64,000 bases of DNA from a virus. This document shows positions 49,151 through 57,930 of this stretch, piece by piece; the first letter of the stretch is position 1, and every line of letters begins with the position of its first letter. A model generated the notes under the pieces. The model saw only the letters and a program-made list of their open reading frames with translations. It made no database searches and had not been told where the DNA came from. The position numbers and the translations under genes are program-made. Location of the stretch: the IMG/VR virus record IMGVR_UViG_3300047463_000166, positions 1 to 64,000 of that record, one strand, 5' to 3'.

Positions 49151-49618
49151 TTAGCTAAAGGCGTTACCCCTGTCGTGCCGATACTCCACATCAAACGTGG
49201 CGTTCAGCACTCCTACTGAATCACTCGTAATGACCCTATCGTACTGAATTTCCACTACATTAACAAGCCCATTTTTTGAGAGTCCGACGTTATTGTGAAA
49301 CACCGCATGGAGTCTCGCCGCAATGATGTCCATCATCTCGAACATGTCGGCAAAACTCGTCTCTCGCCGGTCCAAAATCGTCCCCTTCAAGAAGACTTGA
49401 AACATCAAGTGCATCTTGGCAACCGCGAGACGGTTCTGATAACTACGATCTTCCGCTTCAATTTCAATGAGATATGCAGCCGGAAGCTCGATCGCTACAA
49501 GGTCAACCGGAGGCGCAGTAAAGGCGCGAATCGTCTTGACTTCGGGAACCTCAGCAGCGACCGCTGCCAAGATCTTCTCAATGATTTCTGTCCGTACCGG
49601 CTTCGTTGTGTGCGGCAT
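49151..49618 (-). CDS. Putative tail terminator/tail completion protein (155 aa)
   Basis: Small alpha/beta protein with a KTTTIRAF-like start (KTIRAFTAPPVDLVAIELPAAYL) and a C-terminal YDRVITSDSVGVLNATFDVEY strand, the pattern of tail terminators that cap the tube at the head side. Position between the HK97 gp10-like protein and the tail tube supports it. Confidence 0.65.
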   Translation of the reverse strand: MPHTTKPVRTEIIEKILAAVAAEVPEVKTIRAFTAPPVDLVAIELPAAYLIEIEAEDRSYQNRLAVAKMHLMFQVFLKGTILDRRETSFADMFEMMDIIAARLHAVFHNNVGLSKNGLVNVVEIQYDRVITSDSVGVLNATFDVEYRHDRGNAFS

Positions 49619-49620
49619 GA

Positions 49621-50202
49621 TTACCCTTGTGCTCCAAGTGCCTTCTCAATTTCCTTCTCAAGTTCTTCCTGCATAATCTTCTGTGCAGTTGGAACGATCA
49701 TCTTCTGCACATCGATACGGGTTGGTACCCGAACTTCATTTCGCAAGGCAAAGATCGGGAAGACTCCCTTCTTTCGCTCCACCGCATATAGAATACCGCC
49801 ATACGCGAATCGTCTTTTGTATTTCGTTGCTTCTTTCGGCGGACGGTTTTGCGCGTTCTTCAATATCGGGACCGTCAATGCTTTTGCTATTTTGGGCCGT
49901 ATGACAGTGACGCGCTTTCCATTGTTCGTGAAGTGCGTCGAAGCGTAGGGCACATTGATATGGATCTCTGCCGAAACGCCTTCCTCACCTTTCTGTGCGC
50001 GGGTAAACGTCGTGTGACGCTCCATCGCGCCAGTATTTCGTGCCAGTTGTCCGGCAGTCGTTTTTGCTCCACCCATGAACGCCGTGCGAATGAAGTCTCT
50101 AATACGCGGAGCCGCACGATTCAACACTCGCACCGTCGCTAGATTCGTCAACCGGTCTCCGAGCTTCTCAAGCCGCTTTGAGATATTGACTCGTCTTCCC
50201 AT
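49621..50202 (-). CDS. HK97 gp10-like head-tail protein (193 aa)
   Basis: The ATG at 50202 lies directly after the previous stop (TAAAATG). N-terminal helix (SKRLEKLGDRLTNLATVRVLNRAAPRIRDFI), then VPYASTHFTNNGKRVTV, a pattern shared with gp10/minor tail proteins. It overlaps neither neighbour. An upstream in-frame start would overlap the connector gene. The ribosome site is absent, so translation probably depends on re-initiation. Confidence 0.7.
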   Translation of the reverse strand: MGRRVNISKRLEKLGDRLTNLATVRVLNRAAPRIRDFIRTAFMGGAKTTAGQLARNTGAMERHTTFTRAQKGEEGVSAEIHINVPYASTHFTNNGKRVTVIRPKIAKALTVPILKNAQNRPPKEATKYKRRFAYGGILYAVERKKGVFPIFALRNEVRVPTRIDVQKMIVPTAQKIMQEELEKEIEKALGAQG

Positions 50203-50203
50203 T

Positions 50204-50797
50204 TTAATAAATGTTACTGATCCGAATGTTCCGAATCGTGTCAATCACATCTGGCAACAACCACCGATTCGTAATCTTTGAGAGTATACCGGTTCCAATG
50301 TTAGTATTATCGAAACCGATCGTAGACCTATTCTTAAATAAGTACACGCTCTGAAGTGTGGCCGCTTGTTTAACCGCTTCAGGAATGTTGGAGTTGATTG
50401 TGTCCGCAGACACGAATCCGCCGATATACGTCACCTTCAAACATTCTTCACCACCCATGAATACACCGTATTTACTATAGATGCAGTTCTTTTTATCAGA
50501 TGGGTCGAGAATATACTCCGAAGCCGCAAGGATGGTTCCATTATCAAAATCATAGTCCGCCGCGTAGATGATCGACGTGATCGATGTGATCGGAGGAGCA
50601 CTCACATAGATCCTAGAACTCCCGCCATTCCTCAGTTCAACTCTCGTCTGACTGAACAACGGTCTGTTTGCCGCGTACTCGAACTTTTGGGACACGCCGA
50701 GAATGATTGCGTCGAGCAGCGCGTCGAAGGAGTTTGTCCCTGCCGTATCTTCGAGATACTTCTTCACTTCCTCTTTCGTTGTCAAAACATTCGCCAT
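50204..50797 (-). CDS. Head-tail connector, gp6-like (197 aa)
   Basis: The N-terminal MANVLTTKEEVKKYL and helices (FDALLDAIILGVSQKFEYAANRPL), then VSAPPITSITSI and a C-terminal helical region, fit the phage gp6/gp15-like connector (a DNA-packaging/head-completion protein). GGGAGTG precedes the ATG at 50797. An alternative ATG lies three codons upstream. Confidence 0.75.
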   Translation of the reverse strand: MANVLTTKEEVKKYLEDTAGTNSFDALLDAIILGVSQKFEYAANRPLFSQTRVELRNGGSSRIYVSAPPITSITSIIYAADYDFDNGTILAASEYILDPSDKKNCIYSKYGVFMGGEECLKVTYIGGFVSADTINSNIPEAVKQAATLQSVYLFKNRSTIGFDNTNIGTGILSKITNRWLLPDVIDTIRNIRISNIY

Positions 50798-50869
50798 CGT
50801 AGTCACACTCCCTTTGCATTCCGTCGTAGACGAAACCGATCTTCCAATCGAGTTTGAGATTGCCCATGA

Positions 50870-51349
50870 CTAACTCAGTGCGGTTCCCATATACGGAGCC
50901 ACACCCATCCGTACACCGGTCACAATCGCCTTCATAATCTTTCCACCAACACTGTCCTCGGTCGGAATTTGATCGAGCACACCGTACTTATCCAGTTCGT
51001 GTTTCGTCAGTTGTACAAGAACAATCGCCACACCCTGCCAACGCTTCGGGACTTGCTGTGCAATCGCACCACTCCACTGCCCTTCATCAAGGGGTGTTCC
51101 ATCCTTGTGAAAGTTCTCGATCGCTGACATCACTTTAAGAATGACTTCAGCATCTTGAGGCTTGAGCCCATCTTTCTGTGATGCAGCCCACGCTGCAATC
51201 GCAGCCGTTGAAAGAAGCTGAATTGATTCGTAATCCGGCTCACTCACAGAGGTAGAACCGTCAGGATTGACAGTCGTTGTCACGCAGCCGTTGAGCACGA
51301 GCCCGAAGGCCAACACACATGCAATGAGACTATTCTTTAGGTAGTTCAA
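50870..51349 (-). CDS. Lipoprotein in the lysis cassette (159 aa)
   Basis: TTG start at 51349 with GGAGATC upstream, overlapping the holin-like gene. Signal sequence LIACVLAFGLVLNGC with a lipobox (LNGC) for signal peptidase II. The mature part begins VTTTVNPDGSTS and has a long helical stretch. Could be an Rz1-like outer-membrane spanin relative or another lysis accessory. It is larger than Rz1, so spanin identity is a guess. Confidence 0.65.
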   Translation of the reverse strand: MNYLKNSLIACVLAFGLVLNGCVTTTVNPDGSTSVSEPDYESIQLLSTAAIAAWAASQKDGLKPQDAEVILKVMSAIENFHKDGTPLDEGQWSGAIAQQVPKRWQGVAIVLVQLTKHELDKYGVLDQIPTEDSVGGKIMKAIVTGVRMGVAPYMGTALS

Positions 51350-51572
51350 TTTTGATCTCCTTCCCTGGATTGGCCGCTGCCCACTTCTCAATGGAGTCAG
51401 CGATGTTTTGTGCCTTTCCACCAATACCCCAAATACCGAGGCCAGTCCCGATCAAGCCGATGCCGGTACCAGGATCAATGACGCCGAACGCCATGCCTAC
51501 TGCACCACCACCGACGAGCACAAGGCCACCAGCAAACGTCTTAAAACCTTTTGCGAAACTTAGCCAATTCAT
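51330..51572 (-). CDS. Holin-like membrane protein (80 aa)
   Basis: One or two hydrophobic glycine-rich spans (FAGGLVLVGGGAVGMAFGVI and GTGIGLIGTGLGIWGIG) separated by a short turn, then a charged C-terminus ending KIELPKE. It lies between the endolysin and the lipoprotein with short overlaps, the expected holin position. Confidence 0.7.
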   Translation of the reverse strand: MNWLSFAKGFKTFAGGLVLVGGGAVGMAFGVIDPGTGIGLIGTGLGIWGIGGKAQNIADSIEKWAAANPGKEIKIELPKE

Positions 51573-52021
51573 GCTTGACCTCCTGAGCTATCTTCTTTAA
51601 GGCCATAATTCCACATCCCCTCACCGTAATACGGTGCATTCTCGACATCGAAATGCAGGAATGTCGTCGCAATGCCGACACGAAGGCCCATCGCCAAGGC
51701 CATCTGTACGGCTTCTGCTCTCAACGTAATTGACCAACCGGTTGTGTCGATATCCGCCGCTCGTGTCAATCCCTCATACCCAGGGGTACACTGGCCGAGC
51801 ACACCAGGAAGGTGTGTAGACTTTGTCCCACCACCGACTGTGGTATTGTGCGTGACACATCGAGCACCGGACGTAATCTTGAACGGTACACCGAGCTTGA
51901 TCCGCAAGCAGTGCAGCGCATGAATCAAGTCATCCGCAATCGTCACTTCCGATGAACCGAACCCACACCCGCATTTACACGCAAATTCTTTTGCACTGAA
52001 ATACTTTGAACTATGCAACAT
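51569..52021 (-). CDS. Endolysin, peptidase M15 family (150 aa)
   Basis: FACKCGCGFG opens the protein, followed by the M15/VanY-like zinc motif: STHLPG (first His), GLTRAADID (Asp) and FLHFDV (second His). TSGARC precedes it, as in M15_3 peptidases (the arginine and serine are conserved). It cleaves peptide cross-links of murein (L-alanyl-D-glutamate or D-Ala type). The first start is the ATG at 52021. Confidence 0.88.
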   Translation of the reverse strand: MLHSSKYFSAKEFACKCGCGFGSSEVTIADDLIHALHCLRIKLGVPFKITSGARCVTHNTTVGGGTKSTHLPGVLGQCTPGYEGLTRAADIDTTGWSITLRAEAVQMALAMGLRVGIATTFLHFDVENAPYYGEGMWNYGLKEDSSGGQA

Positions 52022-52030
52022 GATAACCTC

Positions 52031-52363
52031 TTAGGCTAGTTTTGGACCGACCTTGTATTCATGAATGCCCAACTCAGACACGATCGCACCATCAGAGACC
52101 CGTTGAATCTCGACTTGCGTTTGCAACGTACCGAGGACCAACTCTCCCGTCGTAAACGTGTACTCTGCATACCCGTCATTGGAGCCGGTCAAAAGGGACA
52201 TGGTGCGCTTTGTCATGACGCCGCCCTCTGGTTTCACCAGGATGTAGGCATTGTATGTCCCGTTGAACGGCACAAGCAGTGCGCCAGTCAAGGCGTCGAT
52301 CATCCGAACGCGAATTTTGGAGCCGGTATCACCGACCGTGAAATCGTATGTGTTGTGTGCCAT
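52031..52363 (-). CDS. BppU-like virion protein (110 aa)
   Basis: DFTVGDTGSKIRVRMIDALTGALLVPFNGTYNAYILVKPEGG resembles the N-terminal beta-sandwich of BppU/DUF2479-type proteins that attach receptor-binding proteins to a baseplate or collar. Short (one domain) and located next to the fibre-like gene and the lysis cassette. Confidence 0.65.
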   Translation of the reverse strand: MAHNTYDFTVGDTGSKIRVRMIDALTGALLVPFNGTYNAYILVKPEGGVMTKRTMSLLTGSNDGYAEYTFTTGELVLGTLQTQVEIQRVSDGAIVSELGIHEYKVGPKLA

Positions 52364-52401
52364 AGTGTTTTACCCTAGCATAATTCCTTGATGAAAATCA
52401 C

Positions 52402-52554
52402 CTACTCAAGTTTCGTTCTTCGCGTCTCGGATTGCGTGAGGGCAAGCCGAGCATCGCGGACTATAAAGCGAATACCTTCTGTGTAAGCCGGTTCAATGGG
52501 ATCAATGAAGTAATCAGGATCTACGTAATCTGTTTGAACGTACGGTTGTGCCAT
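52402..52554 (-). CDS. Hypothetical small protein (50 aa)
   Basis: A clean frame from ATG at 52554 to TAG at 52402 fills what would otherwise be a 192-bp gap. The product starts MAQPYVQTDYVDPDYF and has a C-terminal basic helix (RDARLALTQSETRRTKLE). No ribosome site stands out; the start lies two bases after the fibre-like gene's stop. Confidence 0.55.
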   Translation of the reverse strand: MAQPYVQTDYVDPDYFIDPIEPAYTEGIRFIVRDARLALTQSETRRTKLE

Positions 52555-52555
52555 G

Positions 52556-53260
52556 TTATGTCCAGAAAGGCGGTGTCTTTTGCTTGGTACCGACTACCGT
52601 TGTCTGTAAGTGAAGGTCAACTTCGTGCAAGAAAGGCGACGGTACGCCCCCTGACGAGACCGTGATATTGTTTGCAATGAGATAGACCCGACCAAGAATT
52701 AGTGTGTCAGGTTCAATGATTGAAAGGTCTAAAGTTCCTCCTGCCCCACCCACATCAGCGCACTTTACTTCCGCGATCATATGCTGACGCTGTACAGTCG
52801 AAGCGTTATGCACCATTGAGAGTGTAGTCGAAGAAACGAACGCACCCTGGTTATGTCCTTTTGCTGCGCTCAACTCAAATCCCCATGTCACGCTTCCACC
52901 CGTAACAAGCGTACTCAGATGAGCCCAATGCGCGTGAATATACAGAGGCGTCCCTACTACGTACTCATGCGGAAGATGATACGTAAAATATGCAACATCG
53001 TTGACGGCAAACTGAAGTTGCTTAAAACCACCAATGAATGTTGCCCATGAAGGTTTGTTTGGTCCTCCTTCATCAATCCGAAAAACTGATGTCAAATCAC
53101 GCCACGAGTATGTCGGCGTCCCAAGAGAGTCCGTTTTTATTCCTGCATTCTGTGTTTTTGGCACCATGAGATTCAGACCGTCCCGAAGATCGGTGAGGTT
53201 CGTATCCATCTCATTGTGACTCAGGGGAGTGCCTTTTCCTGCGCGTGTCGTGATTGCCAT
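52556..53260 (-). CDS. Tail/head fibre-like protein (234 aa)
   Basis: The opening MAITTRAGKGTPLSHNEMDTNL matches the common start of phage fibre and appendage proteins (A-x-T-x-R-x-x-K-G-x-x-L-S-x-x-E-x-D). The remainder is beta-rich, with HAHWAHLSTLVTGGSVTWGFELSA resembling a jelly roll. Encoded immediately downstream of the giant repetitive protein. Confidence 0.7.
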   Translation of the reverse strand: MAITTRAGKGTPLSHNEMDTNLTDLRDGLNLMVPKTQNAGIKTDSLGTPTYSWRDLTSVFRIDEGGPNKPSWATFIGGFKQLQFAVNDVAYFTYHLPHEYVVGTPLYIHAHWAHLSTLVTGGSVTWGFELSAAKGHNQGAFVSSTTLSMVHNASTVQRQHMIAEVKCADVGGAGGTLDLSIIEPDTLILGRVYLIANNITVSSGGVPSPFLHEVDLHLQTTVVGTKQKTPPFWT

Positions 53261-53261
53261 G

Positions 53262-56200
53262 TTACACCTTCATTGTTTCGTGTTTCGTGAATTGTATTAG
53301 GGCCGTCTCTCGATAGATCGCCGTTCCAAGGTACTGATGCTGTACCGTCAGGATTGGAGCCCGTACGTTGATTGTAGCCGATCCAGCCGCTAAGATCGAG
53401 TCGAATGTGGCCGTCCTAGTCGCAGTCGGAGCCGTTACCGTGACGGTGTTCGTCTCAACTACATGCGTCAGGTGTACACCAGCCAAGACCGGAGCAGAGA
53501 CCGTAACCGTGTTGGCCGTTGCTGCAACATACTGGTCAAGACTCAGAAGTGTTGCAACCGGTGCTGTGACGGTAACGATATTGACTCCCGCACTAGCGAG
53601 CGCATCTACCTGCATCGTTGCTGTTGGAGCCGTGACATTAACTGTGTTCGCCGTCGTCTCGACTACAACATTCACTGTGGCAGTTGGTGCTGTCACCGTC
53701 ACAGTGTTAGTTGTCTGCGGCATCGTTAGGTGTACTGCCGGAACAGTCGGAGCCGAGAGTGTAATGACGTTCGCGTCAGCGAGTAAGTTTCCTGCTTGAA
53801 TGATCTCCGCTGCCGGTGCGGTCAGAGTAATGACGTTGGCCGTCTGCGGCATCGTCAAGTGAACTGCGGGAACAGTCGGAGCCGATAAGGTAACGGTGTT
53901 CTGTCCGGCTGCTAATGTAACCTCAGCCAACAATGTCTCTTCAGGGGCCGAGAGTGTAACGGTGTTCTGTCCGGCTGCTAATGTCGTCTCAGCGAGAAGA
54001 GTATTCGCCGGAGCCGATAACGTCACGATATTCGCTGAAGCCGATAAGGTAATCTCAGCCAACAGCGTCTCTTCAGGAGCCGATAATGTAACGGTATTCT
54101 GTCCGGCTGCTACTGTGACCTCAGCCAACTGTGATTGTGCAGGAGCCGACAATGTAATGGTGTTTTGTCCCGCTGCAAGTGTGTCTCCACCAGCAGGAGC
54201 GTCAATCCCCGCTGTCGGTGCCGAGAGCGTGACTGTGTTCTGTCCGGCTGCTACTGTGACCTCAGCCAACTGTGACTGTGCAGGAGCCGACACCGTAACA
54301 GTATTGGTGTCCTGCGGCATCGTGAGGTTGATAGCCGGAATGGTCGGAGCCGTGATGGTGATGACGTTCGCAGCCGGAGTGTGTAGGTTTGGATTCAACT
54401 CCGCTGTTGGCGCAGTAAGAGTAGTTGTCACACCACCGAACGTCAGAACGTCGTTCGCAATAGCTGTACTGGTCGTCTTGATATACTGCGACTTGCTGGT
54501 GAAGGCTTCGACCTGAGCACCCCAAATCCACAGGTTCGATGAGCCGTCTCCGGTGTAGTCAAAGTATTGTTCGGCATCCATCGATACCGGCACACCGACA
54601 GGGGGTTTACCAACAGCAATTTCTAAATTGAACCCTGTTGATGGTTTCTCGATAAATCCACCAGCCGAGATACGGTACCACCCATTCGACAGAGCTTCGA
54701 TCGTAGCCGTGTGCGGTCCTGCTGTACTCACGTCTCCGTAGTACGCATTGACGCTGAGGCCAGTATCAGGGTCGATGAGTGTACCAGCCCCGCTTAAATG
54801 GAAGCCTTGGAAAATATAGTTCCGTTGATACGAACCCGCAAAGTTGTCCGACATTATCAACGCAATGTACGAGAGAGAATTGGGCTTCACATGGAGTGAG
54901 CAGTTGACGTACGTGCGGTCGTGCGGGAACGTAATCTGCGAGTAACTTGCAATAGTGTGGAACAGACCTGTTGTGTCCTCGGTCACTTTCGTTGCTGTGG
55001 TTGTCCCGTCAGGAGCGGTCGTATCATTCGCTGTGACACTTGCCCCCGTAAACCCTCCATTGTTGTTCGTTGACCAAACTGCGTTCGTGAAATCTTCTGA
55101 CCACAGAACCAAGTTTTTCTTTGGTTGAATACCGACGAGAAGTGTCGCGGTCCCTGCCGTGACGGTGACGGTATTGGCTGTGGCCGGAACCGTCAAGACC
55201 ATCGACGGGACAACCGGTGCCGTCACAGTGATGGTGTTGGTTGTGGCTGGTACCGTGAGATGAACGGCTTCTACAGTCGGTGCTGTGACCGTGACTGTAT
55301 TCTGTCCAGCCGCAAGAACCACTTCTTGTATAAGGCTCGCGGTTGGGGCTGTGACCGTAATTGTATTCTGTCCGGCTGCTAATGTGGTCGCAATAAGCTG
55401 TGATTGAGCAGGAGCCGAGACTGTAATAGTGTTCTGTCCAGCCGCAAGAACCACGCCTTGTATAAGGCTCGCGGTTGGAGCGACAATTACTATGGTAGGT
55501 GACTCATTATTGCCACCTTCCCAATTATCCGCGCTCACAAATTTAGAGACTACCTCACCCGCGACACCTGGAGAACCGCCCGAAATAGTTGTATCTACGA
55601 CTTGATGCTTGAGCTGACCATTGACTCTAGCGGATAAGACGGAGCCGAATGCACGTAATTCAAGGACAGCACTGCTAGATAAACCTGAACCTGTCTGTAG
55701 TGTCGTGACGGTACCACTAACAGAGCGAATGAGTTTCGATGAGGTTGAATTGGCGATATATGCGTAGTATGTCGCCGCGCCAGTCTGACCTCTAACAAGT
55801 ACACCGATAAATGAATCGTTGGCTATAGACGAGAGCGTAACCTTAGAGTAGTGATCTGATAAGAACGTCTGTCCGGTATAAGCGGCGGCGGTGTTTGGTC
55901 CTGTGTTTAGGTCGTTCCTGAGTTGATTAGACTCGGCAAGCATTGTTCCAGACAGGAGCGACCAATTAGCGTTATGTGTCGGAAGTTGTACACTGCTGAC
56001 CTCTGTGAATTCGTCGGTGAATGTCTTGTTCGTCCATGCCGGAGCTGTTAAATGAACAGCAGGGATATCAGGAGCAGAGACCGTAACCGTGTTGGTTGTC
56101 TGCGGCATCGTCAGATCAACAGCGGGGACAGTCGGAGCCGAGAGTGTAACCGTATTTGCGCCAGCATCCAACGCAACGTCGAATGTTGGATGAACCATGA

Positions 56201-56843
56201 TCGTCTGTGACCGCCATGCGGCGGAAACGTCTACGCCAAATGTACCAGGATTTTCTGCCGAGCCTGTATTAAGAGCGCGTTCGGCGGCTAGGATGAGCCC
56301 ACCAAGGTTTGTACCTGCGGTCCCGCACGACTTCTGCCGTGGAGGATTCGGTGTGTAATTTGTCGGTGGTGTATTACCCCACGTATCGTCGTCAGCTTCT
56401 TCTCCGGCCATACCAGCTAACGCGATGAATAGATAATCTTTGGTGCTGCCAGGAGTTGCAGATGCCGGAGGATCAGGGGTTGCAGATGTGCCGGTTGCTG
56501 TCGTGCCGATCTGCGGTGCTTGAAGCGCAGGATTTGCGGCTCCGGTAATACGGTACGTGATCTCCGCACTTCTCGTGCTCGCAGAGGTTGTTAGGGTCGG
56601 AGCCGTCTCTCCACCTGTGGCCCATCGGTAGGCGATATAGAGACCGTTCCCTAAGTTCTCATCGAGGAGTTCAGTCCAATCCGCGTGTGCGTTGACTGTC
56701 GCAGCGGTTGAACCTTTATCGAGAATGATAATGAGAAGATCGCCAGCCGAAACTGTACCAAGGCCGGTCCAGTTCAGGACGTGACTCGTTCCTGCTGTAT
56801 TGGTCGATGATTCTGCTGTGCCAGCAACAACAGGAGAGGCCAT
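53262..56843 (-). CDS. Giant repetitive beta-rich virion protein (1193 aa)
   Basis: Most of the chain consists of some 25 units of about 19-25 residues with consensus A-A-G-Q-N-T-V-T-(L/V)-S/T-A-P followed by a variable stretch such as AVHLTMPQT or LLAEVTL. Two non-repeat domains interrupt it: one starting TFTDEFTEVSSVQL (residues about 270-440) and one starting NLVLWSEDFTNAVW (about 570-760), both like carbohydrate-binding jelly rolls. It is probably a long fibre or head decoration. It lies between capsid and connector genes, not in the tail-fibre group. Confidence 0.75.
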   Translation of the reverse strand: MASPVVAGTAESSTNTAGTSHVLNWTGLGTVSAGDLLIIILDKGSTAATVNAHADWTELLDENLGNGLYIAYRWATGGETAPTLTTSASTRSAEITYRITGAANPALQAPQIGTTATGTSATPDPPASATPGSTKDYLFIALAGMAGEEADDDTWGNTPPTNYTPNPPRQKSCGTAGTNLGGLILAAERALNTGSAENPGTFGVDVSAAWRSQTIMVHPTFDVALDAGANTVTLSAPTVPAVDLTMPQTTNTVTVSAPDIPAVHLTAPAWTNKTFTDEFTEVSSVQLPTHNANWSLLSGTMLAESNQLRNDLNTGPNTAAAYTGQTFLSDHYSKVTLSSIANDSFIGVLVRGQTGAATYYAYIANSTSSKLIRSVSGTVTTLQTGSGLSSSAVLELRAFGSVLSARVNGQLKHQVVDTTISGGSPGVAGEVVSKFVSADNWEGGNNESPTIVIVAPTASLIQGVVLAAGQNTITVSAPAQSQLIATTLAAGQNTITVTAPTASLIQEVVLAAGQNTVTVTAPTVEAVHLTVPATTNTITVTAPVVPSMVLTVPATANTVTVTAGTATLLVGIQPKKNLVLWSEDFTNAVWSTNNNGGFTGASVTANDTTAPDGTTTATKVTEDTTGLFHTIASYSQITFPHDRTYVNCSLHVKPNSLSYIALIMSDNFAGSYQRNYIFQGFHLSGAGTLIDPDTGLSVNAYYGDVSTAGPHTATIEALSNGWYRISAGGFIEKPSTGFNLEIAVGKPPVGVPVSMDAEQYFDYTGDGSSNLWIWGAQVEAFTSKSQYIKTTSTAIANDVLTFGGVTTTLTAPTAELNPNLHTPAANVITITAPTIPAINLTMPQDTNTVTVSAPAQSQLAEVTVAAGQNTVTLSAPTAGIDAPAGGDTLAAGQNTITLSAPAQSQLAEVTVAAGQNTVTLSAPEETLLAEITLSASANIVTLSAPANTLLAETTLAAGQNTVTLSAPEETLLAEVTLAAGQNTVTLSAPTVPAVHLTMPQTANVITLTAPAAEIIQAGNLLADANVITLSAPTVPAVHLTMPQTTNTVTVTAPTATVNVVVETTANTVNVTAPTATMQVDALASAGVNIVTVTAPVATLLSLDQYVAATANTVTVSAPVLAGVHLTHVVETNTVTVTAPTATRTATFDSILAAGSATINVRAPILTVQHQYLGTAIYRETALIQFTKHETMKV
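53360..56170 (-). repeat. Tandem degenerate repeats encoding the beta-solenoid-like units
   Basis: At DNA level the repeat appears as recurring blocks of about 57-75 bp, for example the near-identical stretches around 53910, 53965, 54085 and 54250, separated by diverged ones. The pattern suggests expansion by unequal recombination, which could change fibre length between isolates. The unit order is interrupted by the two inserted domains. Confidence 0.6.
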
Positions 56844-56863
56844 GATTGAGAAGCCCTTTCAAG

Positions 56864-56907
56864 CAAAGAAAAGCACGTAGCACAATACTCACATATCGTG
56901 CTACGTG
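56864..56907 (-). terminator. Rho-independent terminator after the 147-aa gene
   Basis: A 10-bp stem (56874-56883 with 56898-56907) is followed on the minus strand by CTTTTCTTT. It separates the capsid group from the giant repetitive protein and would require a new promoter or read-through for the latter. Confidence 0.6.
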
Positions 56908-56912
56908 TTTCG

Positions 56913-57356
56913 TTATGCGAGTTTCAGGACTCCACCGTTGGCCGGAGTAGCCCACTGAATCGTGACGTTACCGCCGTTGGTTGCGGTATCAGTCAGGTCG
57001 TAAAACGCAATAACCGGAGCGGTTGTATCTGTACCGGTATGCCTGAACAAAATCGCTCCACCGATCGTCTGACCAGCAGCCAGACCAGTGAACACCACAT
57101 CGTCCGCGTCCAGGTACGCGAAGTCGTTCACGTCGTCCTGTGTCACAGTCTTATTCGCCAACGTCTGACGAGCGTATCCGCTGACCGAAATCTCCTGATC
57201 GATCGGATCACCCGTACCAGCGTTGTCGATAAAGTTGTGATCGGGGTTGAATGTGTAGCCAGTGTTGACCAACATCAACCGAAGATCCGACGTATCGAGG
57301 TCGGTGCCGCCGTTCGCAATCTGCGCTTTTCCTCTATTATACACTCCGTTTGCCAT
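56913..57356 (-). CDS. Putative virion protein (147 aa)
   Basis: The start MANGVYNRGKAQIANGGTDLDTSDLRLMLVNTGYTFNPD is characteristic of a small phage structural protein family often annotated as virion or capsid-associated. Beta-rich, no cysteine. Flanked by terminators, hence independently tuned. Function (decoration, vertex or collar) unknown. Confidence 0.7.
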   Translation of the reverse strand: MANGVYNRGKAQIANGGTDLDTSDLRLMLVNTGYTFNPDHNFIDNAGTGDPIDQEISVSGYARQTLANKTVTQDDVNDFAYLDADDVVFTGLAAGQTIGGAILFRHTGTDTTAPVIAFYDLTDTATNGGNVTIQWATPANGGVLKLA

Positions 57357-57375
57357 GAGGTATCCTCCTATTTAC

Positions 57376-57410
57376 AAAAAAGGCTAGGGCACAGAGTATG
57401 CACCCTAGCC
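57376..57410 (-). terminator. Rho-independent terminator after the 135-aa gene
   Basis: Stem GGCTAGGG/CCCTAGCC (57382-57389 with 57403-57410) is followed on the minus strand by TTTTTTG. It reduces transcription beyond the capsid-group genes. Confidence 0.7.
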
Positions 57411-57440
57411 CGTTTCCTAGCCTTCCGAAGAACCCGCTTC

Positions 57441-57848
57441 TTACACGTTGAAGACAGGTGTCTGATCCGGCTTGTAGTGCCCGTTGACCAACAGAACCGA
57501 AGCTCCGTAGTCAGCAGCCGCCGTCCCAACCGCACCGACCACTCGGATGTACCGACGAACTGTGTTGCCGTTCAGCTTCAGCATGGCAATCTGGGCCTGG
57601 TTATCGCCAGTATCCGCAACTGCTGTGAAGGCCGCGCCGGACACATCAGCCCAAGACGAGTTATCCGCCGAATCCTGAATCTTGACGTTCAAGGTACCAG
57701 TCGAGGCGACGTTCCCGACCGAGAGCACCACACACGCTTCATCGTAACCAGCGGTGTCGATGCTGGCACCGTTCACTGTGCCGACTGCACTTCCAGCCGC
57801 ACCATACTTCGGTTTCACATTGTACGCGAGAGACTTGTTTGCCGACAT
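57441..57848 (-). CDS. Putative capsid decoration protein (135 aa)
   Basis: Small Ala/Gly/Val-rich beta protein (ACVVLSVGNVASTGTLNVKIQDSADNSSW) directly downstream of the major capsid gene and flanked by a terminator, the location and size of decoration or cement proteins. No diagnostic motif. Strong AGGAGG site. Confidence 0.6.
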   Translation of the reverse strand: MSANKSLAYNVKPKYGAAGSAVGTVNGASIDTAGYDEACVVLSVGNVASTGTLNVKIQDSADNSSWADVSGAAFTAVADTGDNQAQIAMLKLNGNTVRRYIRVVGAVGTAAADYGASVLLVNGHYKPDQTPVFNV

Positions 57849-57930
57849 ATTAAATCCTCCTTGGTTCAGAGAGGGTGGGGTTTTATCCCCACCCGATCTC
57901 AGTTTCTTATGTTAATCGTGAAGATCGCTA

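Noticed and set aside
50637-50867. Minus-strand frame of 76 codons beginning three bases after the lipoprotein stop
   Set aside because: Only the first 23 codons lie outside the connector gene, after which it is an Arg-rich shadow frame; possible but unsupported.
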